Of a stretch of 64,000 nucleotides of DNA, positions 1 to 8,739 are shown in pieces. How positions within the stretch are numbered: the stretch's first letter is position 1; every line of letters starts with the position of its first letter. Origin of the DNA: Mycolicibacterium porcinum (lineage in GTDB: Bacteria > Actinomycetota > Actinomycetes > Mycobacteriales > Mycobacteriaceae); NCBI GenBank assembly GCA_001942045.1, contig MSTD01000023.1, forward strand, positions 26,134 to 90,133. Direction: 5' to 3'. The notes under the pieces were generated by a model. That model ran no database searches and was not told the origin of the DNA. It saw only the letters and a list, made by a program, of their open reading frames with translations. A program made the translations under genes and the position numbers.

Positions 1-35
1 GCCAAGCATTGGTCTGATTTTTAGGAGGATCATCT

Positions 36-332
36 ATGGCAACCGATTACGACGCACCTCGGGTCAAAGAGACCGACGAGGCCACTGACGAGTCGCTCGA
101 GGAACTGGCCGCCCAGCGGCGCACCGCGGCGAACACCGCGGTCATCGACGAGGACGAGGTGGTCGATTCGTTCGACCTTCCCGACGCCGATATCTCCGGC
201 GAAGAACTCAGCGTGCGTGTCGTTCCCAAGCAGGCTGACGAGTTCACCTGTTCGAGCTGCTTCCTGGTGCAACACCGCAACCGGATGGCCCTACAGAAGG
301 GCGACCAGCTGCTCTGCGTCGACTGCGTCTAG
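36..332 (+). CDS. DUF4193 family small zinc-ribbon-like protein
   Basis: 98-aa acidic protein of the actinobacterial DUF4193 family; its function is not known. The N-terminal half is acidic and probably disordered. The C-terminal part carries two CxxC pairs (C72/C75 and C94/C97), the arrangement of a small zinc ribbon. The ATG start is fixed by an ideal Shine-Dalgarno AGGAGG at 23-28. The next gene (arsR) is convergent, so it appears monocistronic within the window. Confidence 0.93.
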   Translation: MATDYDAPRVKETDEATDESLEELAAQRRTAANTAVIDEDEVVDSFDLPDADISGEELSVRVVPKQADEFTCSSCFLVQHRNRMALQKGDQLLCVDCV

Positions 333-375
333 TTGGCGCTGGACGTAGCCGCGCCCGACGCGGATCGCTCCTTGT

Positions 376-735
376 CTAGCGGCAGCAATTCGGGTCGAGC
401 ACAGTGCACAACGCGACGAGTGAGTCCCGGCGCGGGCGGTGGTAAACATTCATGCCGCGCCGTTCGGACTCCACCATGCCGGCACGTCGCAGCTGCGACA
501 GATGGTGGCTGACCGTTGATTCGGCCAGGCCGACCGCAGCCGCCAGGTCACACCCACATACCTCTCCCGCCTCGGCGCTGAACAACAGCGACACGAGCTT
601 GACCCGCACCGGGTCTGCCAGCGCTTTGAGCCGTAGTGCGATCTCCAGCGCGCCGTCGTCATCGATCGGTCCGGCCGCCACCGGTGAGCAGCAGACCGGT
701 TCAGTGGTGTCGACCACCGGCAACGCCTTGGGCAT
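376..735 (-). CDS. arsR: ArsR/SmtB-family arsenic-responsive repressor
   Basis: 119-aa winged-helix repressor. The helix-turn-helix covers roughly residues 60-85 (DLAAAVGLAESTVSHHL). Candidate As(III)/metal ligands are a C60-x-C62 pair at the start of that helix, a vicinal C15-C16 near the N-terminus, and C117-C118 at the C-terminus. It is divergent from arsI/cadI-acr3-arsC, so it very likely represses that operon and itself through the shared intergenic region. A longer in-frame start exists at 810 but would cover the operator region; the internal ATG at 735 gives a normal family length. Confidence 0.9.
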   Translation of the reverse strand: MPKALPVVDTTEPVCCSPVAAGPIDDDGALEIALRLKALADPVRVKLVSLLFSAEAGEVCGCDLAAAVGLAESTVSHHLSQLRRAGMVESERRGMNVYHRPRRDSLVALCTVLDPNCCR

Positions 736-759
736 GCACCCATTCTGCCAGAGGATATT

Positions 760-815
760 GACATACGTCGAAGAGGTGGCATCATCGATGCTGCCCGAAT
801 GGTTCGACATAAGTC
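760..815. promoter_or_regulatory. Candidate ArsR operator between arsR and arsI/cadI
   Basis: Imperfect 13-bp inverted repeat: GACATACGTCGAA at 760-772 and TTCGACATAAGTC at 803-815 (11 of 13 positions pair). It sits in the 101-bp divergent intergenic region between arsR and the ars operon. Its role as operator is inferred from symmetry and position. Confidence 0.5.
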
Positions 816-836
816 ACAGAGGTTGGGGAGGCTGTC

Positions 837-1268
837 ATGTCCCGCGCACAACTCGCCCTGAATGTCGATGATCTCGACGAGGCCATCACGTTCTACTCGA
901 AGCTTTTCAACACGAAACCGGCCAAGGTCAAGCCCGGCTACGCCAACTTCGCCATCGCCGCTCCCCCGCTGAAGTTGGTGCTGATCGAAAACCCCGGCCA
1001 CGGTGGGACGCTCAATCACCTCGGTGTCGAAGTCGAGTCCAGTGAACAGGTGCATGCGGAGATCGCGCGGCTCACCGACGAAGGCTTGTTCACCGAGGAG
1101 GAGATCGGCACCACCTGTTGTTTCGCCACCCAGGACAAGGTGTGGGTGACTGGCCCGGCGGGCGAGAAGTGGGAGGTCTACACGGTTCTCGCGGACTCTG
1201 AGTCCTTCGGTACCGCCTCGTCCGCACTCGATGGCGCCGACACCGGCGGCGCCTGCTGCACCTCGTGA
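837..1268 (+). CDS. cadI: ArsI/CadI family VOC dioxygenase (organoarsenical C-As lyase / cadmium-induced protein)
   Basis: 143-aa glyoxalase/VOC-fold protein of the ArsI/CadI family. Characterised ArsI enzymes cleave the C-As bond of trivalent organoarsenicals with Fe(II) and O2; M. tuberculosis CadI (Rv2641) is cadmium inducible. Visible here: family metal ligands Q5, H61 and E113, and the vicinal C94-C95 pair that binds the arsenical (TTCCFA). A second Cys pair lies in the C-terminal tail (GGACCTS). A strong Shine-Dalgarno (GGGGAGG) precedes the ATG. It is the first gene of the operon and overlaps acr3 by four bases (GTGA). Confidence 0.92.
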   Translation: MSRAQLALNVDDLDEAITFYSKLFNTKPAKVKPGYANFAIAAPPLKLVLIENPGHGGTLNHLGVEVESSEQVHAEIARLTDEGLFTEEEIGTTCCFATQDKVWVTGPAGEKWEVYTVLADSESFGTASSALDGADTGGACCTS

Positions 1269-2341
1269 ACCCGCCTGCTGTCGCCAGGCTGTCCACTCTG
1301 GATCGGTTGCTGCCCGTCTGGATCGCGGTGGCGATGGCCGTCGGCCTGCTGCTCGGGAAGCTGGTTCCCGGGGTCAACAGCGCGCTGAATCACATTCAGG
1401 TCGACGGTATTTCGCTTCCGATCGCGTTGGGCCTGCTGATCATGATGTACCCGGTCCTGGCCAAGGTGCGCTACGACCGGCTCGATCGGGTGACCGGCGA
1501 TCGCAAGCTGATGATCAGTTCGCTGTTCCTGAACTGGGTGCTGGGTCCCGCCCTGATGTTCGCGCTGGCCTGGCTGTTTCTGCCGGATCTGCCCGAATAC
1601 CGAACGGGTCTCATCATCGTCGGGCTGGCCAGGTGTATCGCCATGGTCATCATCTGGAACGACTTGGCCTGCGGCGATCGTGAAGCCGCCGCGGTGCTCG
1701 TCGCCCTCAATTCGATCTTTCAAGTACTCATGTTCGCCGTGCTCGGCTGGTTCTATCTGTCGGTTCTCCCCGGCTGGCTCGGCCTGGAGCAGACCACTAT
1801 CGACACGTCACCATGGCAGATCGCCAAGTCGGTTCTGATCTTCCTGGGCATTCCGCTGTTGGCCGGGTATCTCTCGCGCCGTATCGGCGAGTCCACGAAG
1901 GGCAGGGACTGGTACGAGTCCACGTTCCTGCCTCGTGTCGGCCCGTGGGCGCTGTACGGCCTGCTCTTCACCATCGTGGTGCTGTTCGCACTTCAGGGCG
2001 AACAGATCACCGATCGACCATGGGACGTCGCGCGCATCGCGCTGCCGCTGTTGGCGTACTTCGCCATCATGTGGGGTGGCGGGTATGTGCTGGGCGCCGT
2101 CCTGGGTCTGGGCTATGAGCGCACCACCACGCTCGCGTTCACGGCCGCGGGCAACAACTTCGAGCTGGCGATTGCGGTGGCGATCGCGACGTACGGTGCA
2201 GCCTCGGGCCAAGCGCTCGCAGGTGTGGTCGGGCCGCTGATCGAAGTGCCCGTCCTGGTGGCCCTGGTCTACGTGTCACTGGCCTTGCGAAAGCGGTTCC
2301 GCACCGCAGCACGAGTCGATCAAACCGTGAGGAGCGGCTGA
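1265..2341 (+). CDS. acr3: ACR3-family arsenite efflux permease
   Basis: 358-aa integral membrane protein with about ten hydrophobic segments, the normal ACR3 size. It carries the family signature around the essential cysteine (GLARCIAMVIIWNDLACGD, about residues 118-136). ACR3 exports As(III) using the proton gradient and completes detoxification of arsenite made by ArsC or released by ArsI. The GTG start overlaps the cadI stop and the stop overlaps the arsC ATG, so the three genes are translationally coupled. Confidence 0.95.
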   Translation: MNPPAVARLSTLDRLLPVWIAVAMAVGLLLGKLVPGVNSALNHIQVDGISLPIALGLLIMMYPVLAKVRYDRLDRVTGDRKLMISSLFLNWVLGPALMFALAWLFLPDLPEYRTGLIIVGLARCIAMVIIWNDLACGDREAAAVLVALNSIFQVLMFAVLGWFYLSVLPGWLGLEQTTIDTSPWQIAKSVLIFLGIPLLAGYLSRRIGESTKGRDWYESTFLPRVGPWALYGLLFTIVVLFALQGEQITDRPWDVARIALPLLAYFAIMWGGGYVLGAVLGLGYERTTTLAFTAAGNNFELAIAVAIATYGAASGQALAGVVGPLIEVPVLVALVYVSLALRKRFRTAARVDQTVRSG

Positions 2342-2760
2342 TGGTCGAGCGTGACCGCCCCAGCGTGTTGTTCCTGTGCACGCACAACGCCGGCCGCTCC
2401 CAGATGGCGATGGGGTTCTTCGCAAACCTCGCCGGAGACCGGGCATCGGTGTTCTCGGGGGGCTCGGAACCGGCCGACACGGTGAATCCCGCCGCGATCG
2501 CCGCCATGGCCGAGGTCGGTATCGACATCGGTCGCGCGCAACCGCGGCGCTGGACCGACGAGATCGTCCAGGCAGCCGATGTCGTGGTCACGATGGGATG
2601 CGGGGACACGTGTCCGTACTTCCCCGGCAAGCGCTACGAGAACTGGGAGCTGGCCGATCCGGCCGGCCTCGGTGTCGACGCGGTCCGCCCGATCCGCGAT
2701 GACATCGAGCGGCGGGTTCGCGTCCTCCTCGTCGAACTGGGGCTCGACCCGACCGGCTGA
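2341..2760 (+). CDS. arsC: Arsenate reductase, low-molecular-weight tyrosine phosphatase fold
   Basis: 139-aa cytoplasmic enzyme reducing As(V) to As(III) for ACR3. It has the phosphatase P-loop with nucleophile C13 and R19 (LCTHNAGRS), further cysteines C87 and C91 (MGCGDTCPY) and the catalytic Asp in ADPAG (D106). Actinobacterial homologues use mycothiol/mycoredoxin or thioredoxin as reductant; which applies cannot be read from sequence. The start overlaps the acr3 stop (ATGA). Last gene of the ars operon; the following gene is convergent. Confidence 0.93.
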   Translation: MVERDRPSVLFLCTHNAGRSQMAMGFFANLAGDRASVFSGGSEPADTVNPAAIAAMAEVGIDIGRAQPRRWTDEIVQAADVVVTMGCGDTCPYFPGKRYENWELADPAGLGVDAVRPIRDDIERRVRVLLVELGLDPTG

Positions 2761-2776
2761 TTTCCGGTGCCCTGAC

Positions 2777-3886
2777 TCAGCCTTCGCCGTGCTCGGACTG
2801 CCCGCCGGTGGACTTCCTGTCGGCGGCGGAGCCCTTCGTGCCTTTGTTGGCGCCGACCTTCACGCCGACGCGCTTCTTGCCGTCGGCGTGCTTGCTCAGA
2901 TCGGCGGTCACTCGGTCGCTGAGGCTCTTGATGTCCGCCCCCGCCTGTTTGAGCGCGTCCTTCACCTCAGCGCGGGGACTGATCTTCTTCTTGGAGTTCG
3001 GTGAATCCTGGGGTTCTGCAACCAGATTGGCAGGCGCAGTCAGGTCCGGTTGGGACTCGGCCTTCACGACCGCGCCGGGCACATCGACCGTGACGGCCTT
3101 GAACGGGCCGTCGAGACCGATCGGCGCGGTGACCGACGGGCTTCGCAGCTGCGAGGCGCCGAAGGTCGGCGGGGGTGGCGGCGCGGTCGCGAGCGCGGTG
3201 GCGATTCCCAGCTGAGCGGCCTCGATGCCGTCGACGATCGACCTGGCCCCGTCGCCGAGGGAGATCAGGAAGTTCCTTGTTCCCTCGACCGTCGCGTCGA
3301 CGATATTGCTCAGGTCGAAGGTGAGCACGGCGGCGACCAGATTCTGCGTGCCGTCGATAAATGCCGTAGCGACACCGCTGCCCGCCTCGAGCAGCCCGTT
3401 GGCCACATCGATGACCGCCTGGGGCCACGCGGCCTGCATCGCGGCCTGCACCACCAGGTACTTCTGATTGCGCCAGATCGCCGAATCCAGCAGTGGCTGC
3501 CCGACGGCCACCACCGAATCGCGCACTGCCTGGGTGAAGGTGTCGAAGGCACCGACGAAGTTGAGGTCGAGGATCTGCTGGATGATCTCCACCGTGACGC
3601 CGGGGATCGCCAGCACCGACTGGCCGAGACCGATGCCGGCCTTGCCCAGTCCAGCCAGGTAGACGGCCCAGTTCTCGGCCCAGTTACGGATCGACTGCCG
3701 CACGATCGGCAAGGTCAAAATGTAGGGCAGCTCGAAATCGGTGAGGTGGAATTCCAAGGCGACCGCCGGTGCCGCCACCTGCACGTCGGGCGCCTGCCAC
3801 GACGGCGTGACCGGCGACATCGCGACCGCGGTCGCGCCGATCATCGCTACCCCGGTGGCCAACCACGGGCGAACCGCAACGTCCAT
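2777..3886 (-). CDS. Secreted or surface mycobacterial protein of unknown function with Lys-rich tail
   Basis: 369-aa protein. Residues 1-35 look like an export signal (WLATGVAMIGATAVAMSP), followed by a segment of amphipathic Ala/Val-rich helices, a proline-rich hinge (APPPPPTF, near residue 240) and a basic Lys/Asp/Gly-rich tail. I chose the ATG at 3886 because the longer reading frame upstream runs through the divergent gene. It resembles exported mycobacterial proteins lacking enzymatic motifs; no function assigned. The tail composition resembles that of the protein at 29599-30804. Confidence 0.72.
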   Translation of the reverse strand: MDVAVRPWLATGVAMIGATAVAMSPVTPSWQAPDVQVAAPAVALEFHLTDFELPYILTLPIVRQSIRNWAENWAVYLAGLGKAGIGLGQSVLAIPGVTVEIIQQILDLNFVGAFDTFTQAVRDSVVAVGQPLLDSAIWRNQKYLVVQAAMQAAWPQAVIDVANGLLEAGSGVATAFIDGTQNLVAAVLTFDLSNIVDATVEGTRNFLISLGDGARSIVDGIEAAQLGIATALATAPPPPPTFGASQLRSPSVTAPIGLDGPFKAVTVDVPGAVVKAESQPDLTAPANLVAEPQDSPNSKKKISPRAEVKDALKQAGADIKSLSDRVTADLSKHADGKKRVGVKVGANKGTKGSAADRKSTGGQSEHGEG

Positions 3887-4015
3887 GCACCAACCCCGAT
3901 CCTGAGAATTACATGAGTATTGACGGCACTGTAACCGGTCGCCCGCGCCGTCGCGCACCAACCACCGAACGAAGTCGCGGCGAACCGCGGCGGTACGCCG
4001 GCGCCCTGACCTACC

Positions 4016-4447
4016 GTGACAGTCGTGACTGAAGCCGCCATTCGACAGCGCATCGCCGACGGTGTGGATGCGATCCGTGCGCGCGACCTCGACACGCTCA
4101 CGGCGCTCTATGCGCCCGACGTGGTGTCGTTCGACCTCGGTGCACCGCTGCGGTACGCCGGTGACGACAACAAGCGAAGGGCCTGGCAGGAGGTCTTCGC
4201 GGCCTACACCGGCCCGATCGGTTACGACGTGCACGAGCTGACCATCACCACCGAAGGTGACATCGCGTTCGTGCACAGCCTGAACCACGTCAGCGGCACC
4301 CTCGCCAGTGGCCGCGACATCGACATGTGGTTGCGGTGGACGGCATGCTTGCGCTGCGTCGACGGTGTCTGGCTGGTGTTCCACGACCATGTCTCGGTGC
4401 CCGCCGACCTTGAGTACGGCAAGGCCGTCCTAAATCTCACGCCCTGA
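4016..4447 (+). CDS. SnoaL-like / NTF2-superfamily protein
   Basis: 143-aa protein with the NTF2-like pattern: an N-terminal helix (RIADGVDAIRARDLDTLTALYAPDV), then curved beta strands with a conserved aromatic-rich end (WLRWTACLRCVDGVWLVFHDHVS). Homologues include ketosteroid-isomerase-like enzymes and uncharacterised stress proteins; the substrate cannot be inferred. Starts with GTG at 4016; a second GTG at 4025 is an alternative. Divergent from the secreted protein before it and upstream of the P450. Confidence 0.8.
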   Translation: MTVVTEAAIRQRIADGVDAIRARDLDTLTALYAPDVVSFDLGAPLRYAGDDNKRRAWQEVFAAYTGPIGYDVHELTITTEGDIAFVHSLNHVSGTLASGRDIDMWLRWTACLRCVDGVWLVFHDHVSVPADLEYGKAVLNLTP

Positions 4448-4525
4448 TCTACCCGAACAGCCCACGGTAAGGCGCATTGTTCATATCCTCGAATCTGCAG
4501 ACCGACAACGAGGTTGGGGGCGCAG

Positions 4526-5887
4526 ATGACCGAGGGTGTGACGGCCGAATCTCGACATGCCGAGCGCAGCTACCACTTTGACCGACACACTCCGCAATAT
4601 CGCGACCAGTTCGAACCGATCACTTCGGAGATGCTGGACTCCTGCCCGCTGGCGTGGACCGACGCCTATGGTGGGCACTGGGTGGCCGCCGGCAGCAGCG
4701 AGGTCTTCGAACTGGCCCGCTGCCCACACACCTCGAATGACAACGACATCATCGGAGCGCGAAAAGGCTACCGGGGCATCAACATTCCCCGTGGGGAGGT
4801 CAGTACGCAGTTCCGCGGCGGAATGCTGGAGATGGATGATCCCGAGCACCGCGCCTACCGGACACCGCTGAACGGGTACCTCTCACCGGCCGCGGTCGCG
4901 CGGTGGAAGCCGGTGGTCGACGAACTCGTCAGGGCATGTCTGGACGAGAAGATCGAAGACGGCAGTATCGATTTCGTCGACGATCTGGCGAACATCGTCC
5001 CGGCGGTACTGACGCTCGGTCTGCTGGGTGTCCCGCTCGCCGAGTGGGAGATCTACTGCGAGCCCGCGCACGCCTCGGTATATACGCGAGCCGACTCCCC
5101 CGACGCCAAACGCGTCTTCGACCTTTCCGTGGCGTCCGCGGTGCACATGATGGGCCACGTCGCCGTGATCCGCGACAATCCGCGACCGGGATTGATCGAC
5201 GCCATGGTCCAGATGCGCATCGACGGCGAGCCGGCCCCCGATTCGGAGATCCTGGGCATGCTGATGCTCCTGATCGGCGGAGGTTTCGACACCACCACGG
5301 CGCTGACCGCGCATTCGCTCGAGTGGCTCTCGCAGCACCCCGATCAGCGTGAGCGGTTGAGCCGCGACCGCGCCGCCCTGCTCGACTCGGCAACCGAGGA
5401 GTTCCTGCGGTTCTTCACCCCGGCACCCGGGGACGGCCGCACGATCGCCGAGGACATCGAGGTGGACGGCGTACCGCTCAAGGAGGGTGAGCGGCTGTGG
5501 CTGTCCTGGGCGATGGCCAACCGCGACCCGCGTGTCTTCGAGAATCCGCACGAGCTCCTGCTGGACCGAACGGGCAACCGGCACTTCAGTTTCGGTCTCG
5601 GGGTGCACCGCTGCATCGGTTCGAATGTAGCGCGGACGGTGTTCAAGTCGATGCTCACCGGGGTGCTCGACCGGATGCCGGATTACCGGTGCGACCCGGC
5701 CGGAGCCGTGCACTACGAGACCATCGGCGTGATCCAGGGCATGCAGCACCTGCCCGCGACATTCACCCCGGGTCGCCGAACCGGTCCGGCTCTGGCTGAA
5801 ACACTGGAGAAACTGCAACGGATCTGCGACGAGCAGCAGCTGGCCGCGCCGATCACGGTGCACAAAGCCACCGCGGAAATCGACTGA
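4526..5887 (+). CDS. Cytochrome P450 monooxygenase
   Basis: 453-aa soluble bacterial P450. The haem-binding loop with its Cys ligand is FGLGVHRCIGS (about residue 362), the I-helix oxygen-activation motif is GGGFDTTTA (about 254) and the K-helix ExxR is EFLR (about 292). Substrate unknown. The ATG at 4526 is chosen over a TTG four codons upstream because the TTG lies inside the purine-rich ribosome site (GAGGTTGGGGGC). No ferredoxin gene is adjacent, so the redox partner is elsewhere. Confidence 0.94.
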   Translation: MTEGVTAESRHAERSYHFDRHTPQYRDQFEPITSEMLDSCPLAWTDAYGGHWVAAGSSEVFELARCPHTSNDNDIIGARKGYRGINIPRGEVSTQFRGGMLEMDDPEHRAYRTPLNGYLSPAAVARWKPVVDELVRACLDEKIEDGSIDFVDDLANIVPAVLTLGLLGVPLAEWEIYCEPAHASVYTRADSPDAKRVFDLSVASAVHMMGHVAVIRDNPRPGLIDAMVQMRIDGEPAPDSEILGMLMLLIGGGFDTTTALTAHSLEWLSQHPDQRERLSRDRAALLDSATEEFLRFFTPAPGDGRTIAEDIEVDGVPLKEGERLWLSWAMANRDPRVFENPHELLLDRTGNRHFSFGLGVHRCIGSNVARTVFKSMLTGVLDRMPDYRCDPAGAVHYETIGVIQGMQHLPATFTPGRRTGPALAETLEKLQRICDEQQLAAPITVHKATAEID

Positions 5888-5898
5888 GAGCGAACGAC

Positions 5899-6216
5899 AT
5901 GAGACCTGACCATCACTGGGTTCGACAACTGATTCTCGCTGCCGGGTTCGCCGTCGCGATCGCCGCACCGATCGCCGCGTCGCCCGCGCCGTCGACCGCC
6001 CTGGCGGCCTGCCCGAACGGCGAGGACAACGACACCTACACCGGCAATTGTGTCCCTTACCTGGTGCCGAACTCACCGAGCGGTAACAGTCTGTGCCCTG
6101 CCGGCGTCAGCGGCACCGAGTGCAGTTCGGCCGAAATCCAGGCGACTCCGACCGCGCCCGTCGCGCCAACCGGTCCCGAGCAGGAACTCGAAGACGTCAG
6201 CACGCCTGACTTCTGA
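5899..6216 (+). CDS. Small secreted Cys-containing protein, unknown function
   Basis: 105-aa protein with a Sec signal peptide (hydrophobic residues about 10-36 ending TALAA), then a short mature domain with four cysteines and the motif CPNGEDNDTYTGNCVPYLVP, a pattern found in small mycobacterial secreted proteins, followed by a Pro/Thr/Glu-rich tail. It starts 11 bp after the P450 stop, so may be cotranscribed with it. No function assigned. Confidence 0.8.
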   Translation: MRPDHHWVRQLILAAGFAVAIAAPIAASPAPSTALAACPNGEDNDTYTGNCVPYLVPNSPSGNSLCPAGVSGTECSSAEIQATPTAPVAPTGPEQELEDVSTPDF

Positions 6217-6244
6217 ACAGACTCACGGTGGGGAGGTATCCGAG

Positions 6245-6430
6245 ATGAGATTGGCTGCGGTGTGGGCAGGTTCAGTTGTGTGCGTGGGGTTGCCGCTGGC
6301 ACCGCCGGCTTCCGGCGTGCCTCCGGCTGAGTGCGGAGTCAATCTCGCTGCACCCCAGATCGCCGTCACCAGCGTGCGCTACCAATGGCAGGACGATCAC
6401 GTCGCGATGCTCGATCCGGAGCCGACATGA
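6245..6430 (+). CDS. Small exported peptide, 61 aa, unknown function
   Basis: 61-aa reading frame with an N-terminal signal-like segment (MRLAAVWAGSVVCVGLPLAPPASG) and a short mature part. A Shine-Dalgarno (GGGGAGG) lies about eight bases upstream of the ATG, and the stop overlaps the next start by four bases (ATGA), both typical of a real translated gene. No family recognised. Confidence 0.6.
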   Translation: MRLAAVWAGSVVCVGLPLAPPASGVPPAECGVNLAAPQIAVTSVRYQWQDDHVAMLDPEPT

Positions 6431-6717
6431 CCACCGGATCCCACGGCGAGATCCAGCTCGAAAACGACTGGTTCCGGGTCACGAAGTGGACGATCGAACC
6501 TGGCGGCGCGATACCGATGCACCGGCACGATCACGAGTATGTCGTTGTCCCGCTGGTCACCGACACCATGCACGTCGTCACCGCCGACGGCATCGAGATC
6601 GTCGCGGAACTGGTAGCGGGTCAGAGTTATTCACGCCCCGCGGGCTCCGAGCACACGGTCGAGAACCGAGGCGACCTCGACCCGATCGTCTTCGTGGAAG
6701 TGGAGCGGCTCTCCTAG
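6427..6717 (+). CDS. Cupin-domain protein
   Basis: 96-aa single-domain cupin. Cupin motif 1 has the metal-ligand pattern MHRHDHEY (about residues 34-41) and motif 2 is the PAGSEHTVEN segment (about 74-83). The fold binds a metal through the His residues; reaction unknown. Translationally coupled to the 61-aa exported peptide upstream. Convergent neighbours are absent; 124 bp separate it from the DyP cluster. Confidence 0.85.
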   Translation: MTTGSHGEIQLENDWFRVTKWTIEPGGAIPMHRHDHEYVVVPLVTDTMHVVTADGIEIVAELVAGQSYSRPAGSEHTVENRGDLDPIVFVEVERLS

Positions 6718-6841
6718 CCGCCCATCTCATCTGCCAGCCGGACCCGTGTGACGCACGTATCAGCGCCCCAGGGCTCTGACAGGCGGATTTCCCCCGAATT
6801 GGGGGACGACGTGGGGCCGGCGCGTTCATAATCTCGTTGCC

Positions 6842-7405
6842 ATGGCGCACAACGGAAACAACGACTGGTCCCAGCCCGCAGCCCTCGCCATCCCCAAGGA
6901 GGGCTACTTCGAACTGACCCGGGGGCGCTACGGCCCGGTCTTCCCCCGCACCCCCGCGTGCTACGGCTTCAACATCATCGCCAAAGTAAAGGAAGGCCGC
7001 GAAGAGGCAATCCGGGCCTACGGCAAACAACTCGAAGCGGCGGTCGCCGCGCAACCCGACGTGCTGGCCCCGCTGAAGCTGCACTACCTACGGTGGAATC
7101 TGTTCGATGTCGGCTCGGGCCTGCATTTCCAGTACCAGGGCATCTTCGACACCGACTTCGACAAGTACACCGAGGACGCCGTCAAGTTGTTCAGCTCGAC
7201 GGGCATCACCACCGCGTTCGTCAATCTGGAGGGCTTCCCGGAGGACTGGAAGACCAACCCCGAAGCGTTCATCATGTTCGTCCGCGACCACCAGGTGCCC
7301 AGCTTCCTGGAGTACGGCGAATACCCGTACGTGACGTCCGAGGAGGTCAAGAAGGCGCTGCGGCTCAAGGCCGCGTTCTCCGACATGCTGGACCAAATGC
7401 AATGA
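6842..7405 (+). CDS. Unknown 187-aa protein of the DyP cluster
   Basis: 187-aa soluble protein without signal peptide. It has alternating strand/helix character with repeated aromatic strands (LHFQYQGIFDTDFDKY), compatible with a dimeric alpha/beta-barrel (ferredoxin-like) fold, but I do not recognise a family. The stop overlaps the peroxidase start (ATGA), so the two proteins are made in step and probably act together, for example as a partner or cargo of the peroxidase. First gene of a four-gene run (6842-10585). Confidence 0.8.
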   Translation: MAHNGNNDWSQPAALAIPKEGYFELTRGRYGPVFPRTPACYGFNIIAKVKEGREEAIRAYGKQLEAAVAAQPDVLAPLKLHYLRWNLFDVGSGLHFQYQGIFDTDFDKYTEDAVKLFSSTGITTAFVNLEGFPEDWKTNPEAFIMFVRDHQVPSFLEYGEYPYVTSEEVKKALRLKAAFSDMLDQMQ

Positions 7406-8739
7406 GCGAGCTCGAATTCGACGATATCCAGCACATCATGCTGACCGGGACGCCCCACTTGACCGGTCGCTACGAGTTCCTGTCCTTCGACACCCCCGAA
7501 GCCGGGCGAGCCTGGCTGTCCGAGATGGTGCCACTGGTCCAGTCCGCCACTGACGTCCGCGAGACGGTCAACGTGTTCAAGCGGTGGGTCAACCTGGCGT
7601 TCACCTGGAATGGGTTGCGGGCATTGGGCGTTGACGAGGAGTCGCTGGCCAGTTTTCCGGCCGAGTTCCGCGAGGGTATGGCGTCGCGGGCCGACATTCT
7701 CGGGGATACCGGTGCGGCCGCCCCCGAGCATTGGGTGGGCGGGCTCGCGGGCGACGATCTGCACGCGATCGTCATCCTGTTCGCCCGGGACGAGGAGGAA
7801 CGCGTGCGGTGCGTCGGCGAACACGACGCGCTGTTGGCCCGCTGTCCCGGTGTGCGGTCGCTGTCGCATCTGGATCTGGCCGCCACCGCACCGTTCGAGT
7901 ACGACCACGACCATTTCGGGTACCGCGATCCGGTGTCCCAGCCACAGATCGCGGGTTCGGGCGAGGCGTTGATACCCGGCGCCGGCGGGTACCTGGCCCC
8001 GGGCGAGTTCATCCTCGGCTATCCGGATGAGGAGGGGTTGGTGTCGAACCAGCCCACCCCCGAGGTGCTTTCGCGCAACGGCAGCTACCTGGCCTACCGC
8101 CGGCTGGAGGAACACGTCGGCGTCTTCCGCGACTACCTGAGGCAGAACGCCCAGGGCGCCGAGGGTGAGGAGCTGCTGGCCGCCAAGTTTATGGGCCGCT
8201 GGCGAAGCGGAGCACCGTTGGTGCTGGCACCCGAGCACGACGATCCGGAATTGGGCGCGGATCCGATGCGTAACAACGATTTCGACTACGGAAAGATGGA
8301 TCCGCTCGGCTATGCCTGCCCGCTCGGTTCCCATGCGCGTCGGCTGAATCCACGCGACACGGAGCCGAATCCGAATCGGCGCCGGCTGATCCGGCGTAGC
8401 GGTACCTACGGGCCGGCGCTGCCCGAAGGCGTCGCCGACGACGGCGTCGAACGCGGGGTCGGGATGTTCCTGATCTGCGCCAGCCTGGTCCGTCAGTTCG
8501 AGTTCGCCCAGAACGTCTGGATCAACGACGCGGCGTTCCAAGAACTCGGGAACGAACACGATCCCATCTGCGGCACCCAGGACGGCACGCTGGACTTCAC
8601 CATCCCGAAACGGCCGATCCGCAAAGTACACAAGGGATTACCCGCGTTCACCACCCTGCGCGGCGGAGCGTACTTCTTCCTGCCCGGCATGAACGCGCTG
8701 CGTTATCTCACGACTCTCGGAACAAAGGAGGCAGCATGA
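7402..8739 (+). CDS. DyP-type haem peroxidase, variant active-site motif
   Basis: 445-aa DyP-family protein without signal peptide. The distal motif usually reads GxxDG; here it is FGYRDPVSQP (about residue 173), keeping the catalytic Asp but replacing the second Gly by Pro. The proximal haem ligand is the His in GSHARRLNPRD (about 312). The distal Arg lies in the RRSGTYGP region (about 332). Length and arrangement fit the large (fungal-like) DyP classes. Start and stop overlap the flanking genes by four bases each, so it is the centre of a coupled cluster of otherwise unknown proteins. Confidence 0.9.
   Translation: MSELEFDDIQHIMLTGTPHLTGRYEFLSFDTPEAGRAWLSEMVPLVQSATDVRETVNVFKRWVNLAFTWNGLRALGVDEESLASFPAEFREGMASRADILGDTGAAAPEHWVGGLAGDDLHAIVILFARDEEERVRCVGEHDALLARCPGVRSLSHLDLAATAPFEYDHDHFGYRDPVSQPQIAGSGEALIPGAGGYLAPGEFILGYPDEEGLVSNQPTPEVLSRNGSYLAYRRLEEHVGVFRDYLRQNAQGAEGEELLAAKFMGRWRSGAPLVLAPEHDDPELGADPMRNNDFDYGKMDPLGYACPLGSHARRLNPRDTEPNPNRRRLIRRSGTYGPALPEGVADDGVERGVGMFLICASLVRQFEFAQNVWINDAAFQELGNEHDPICGTQDGTLDFTIPKRPIRKVHKGLPAFTTLRGGAYFFLPGMNALRYLTTLGTKEAA

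Noticed and set aside
3050..3916. Long plus-strand open frame over the minus-strand secreted-protein gene
   Set aside because: Composition (Arg/Gly/Asp-rich) is that of an antisense shadow of a high-GC gene, and the minus frame has a signal peptide and domain structure.
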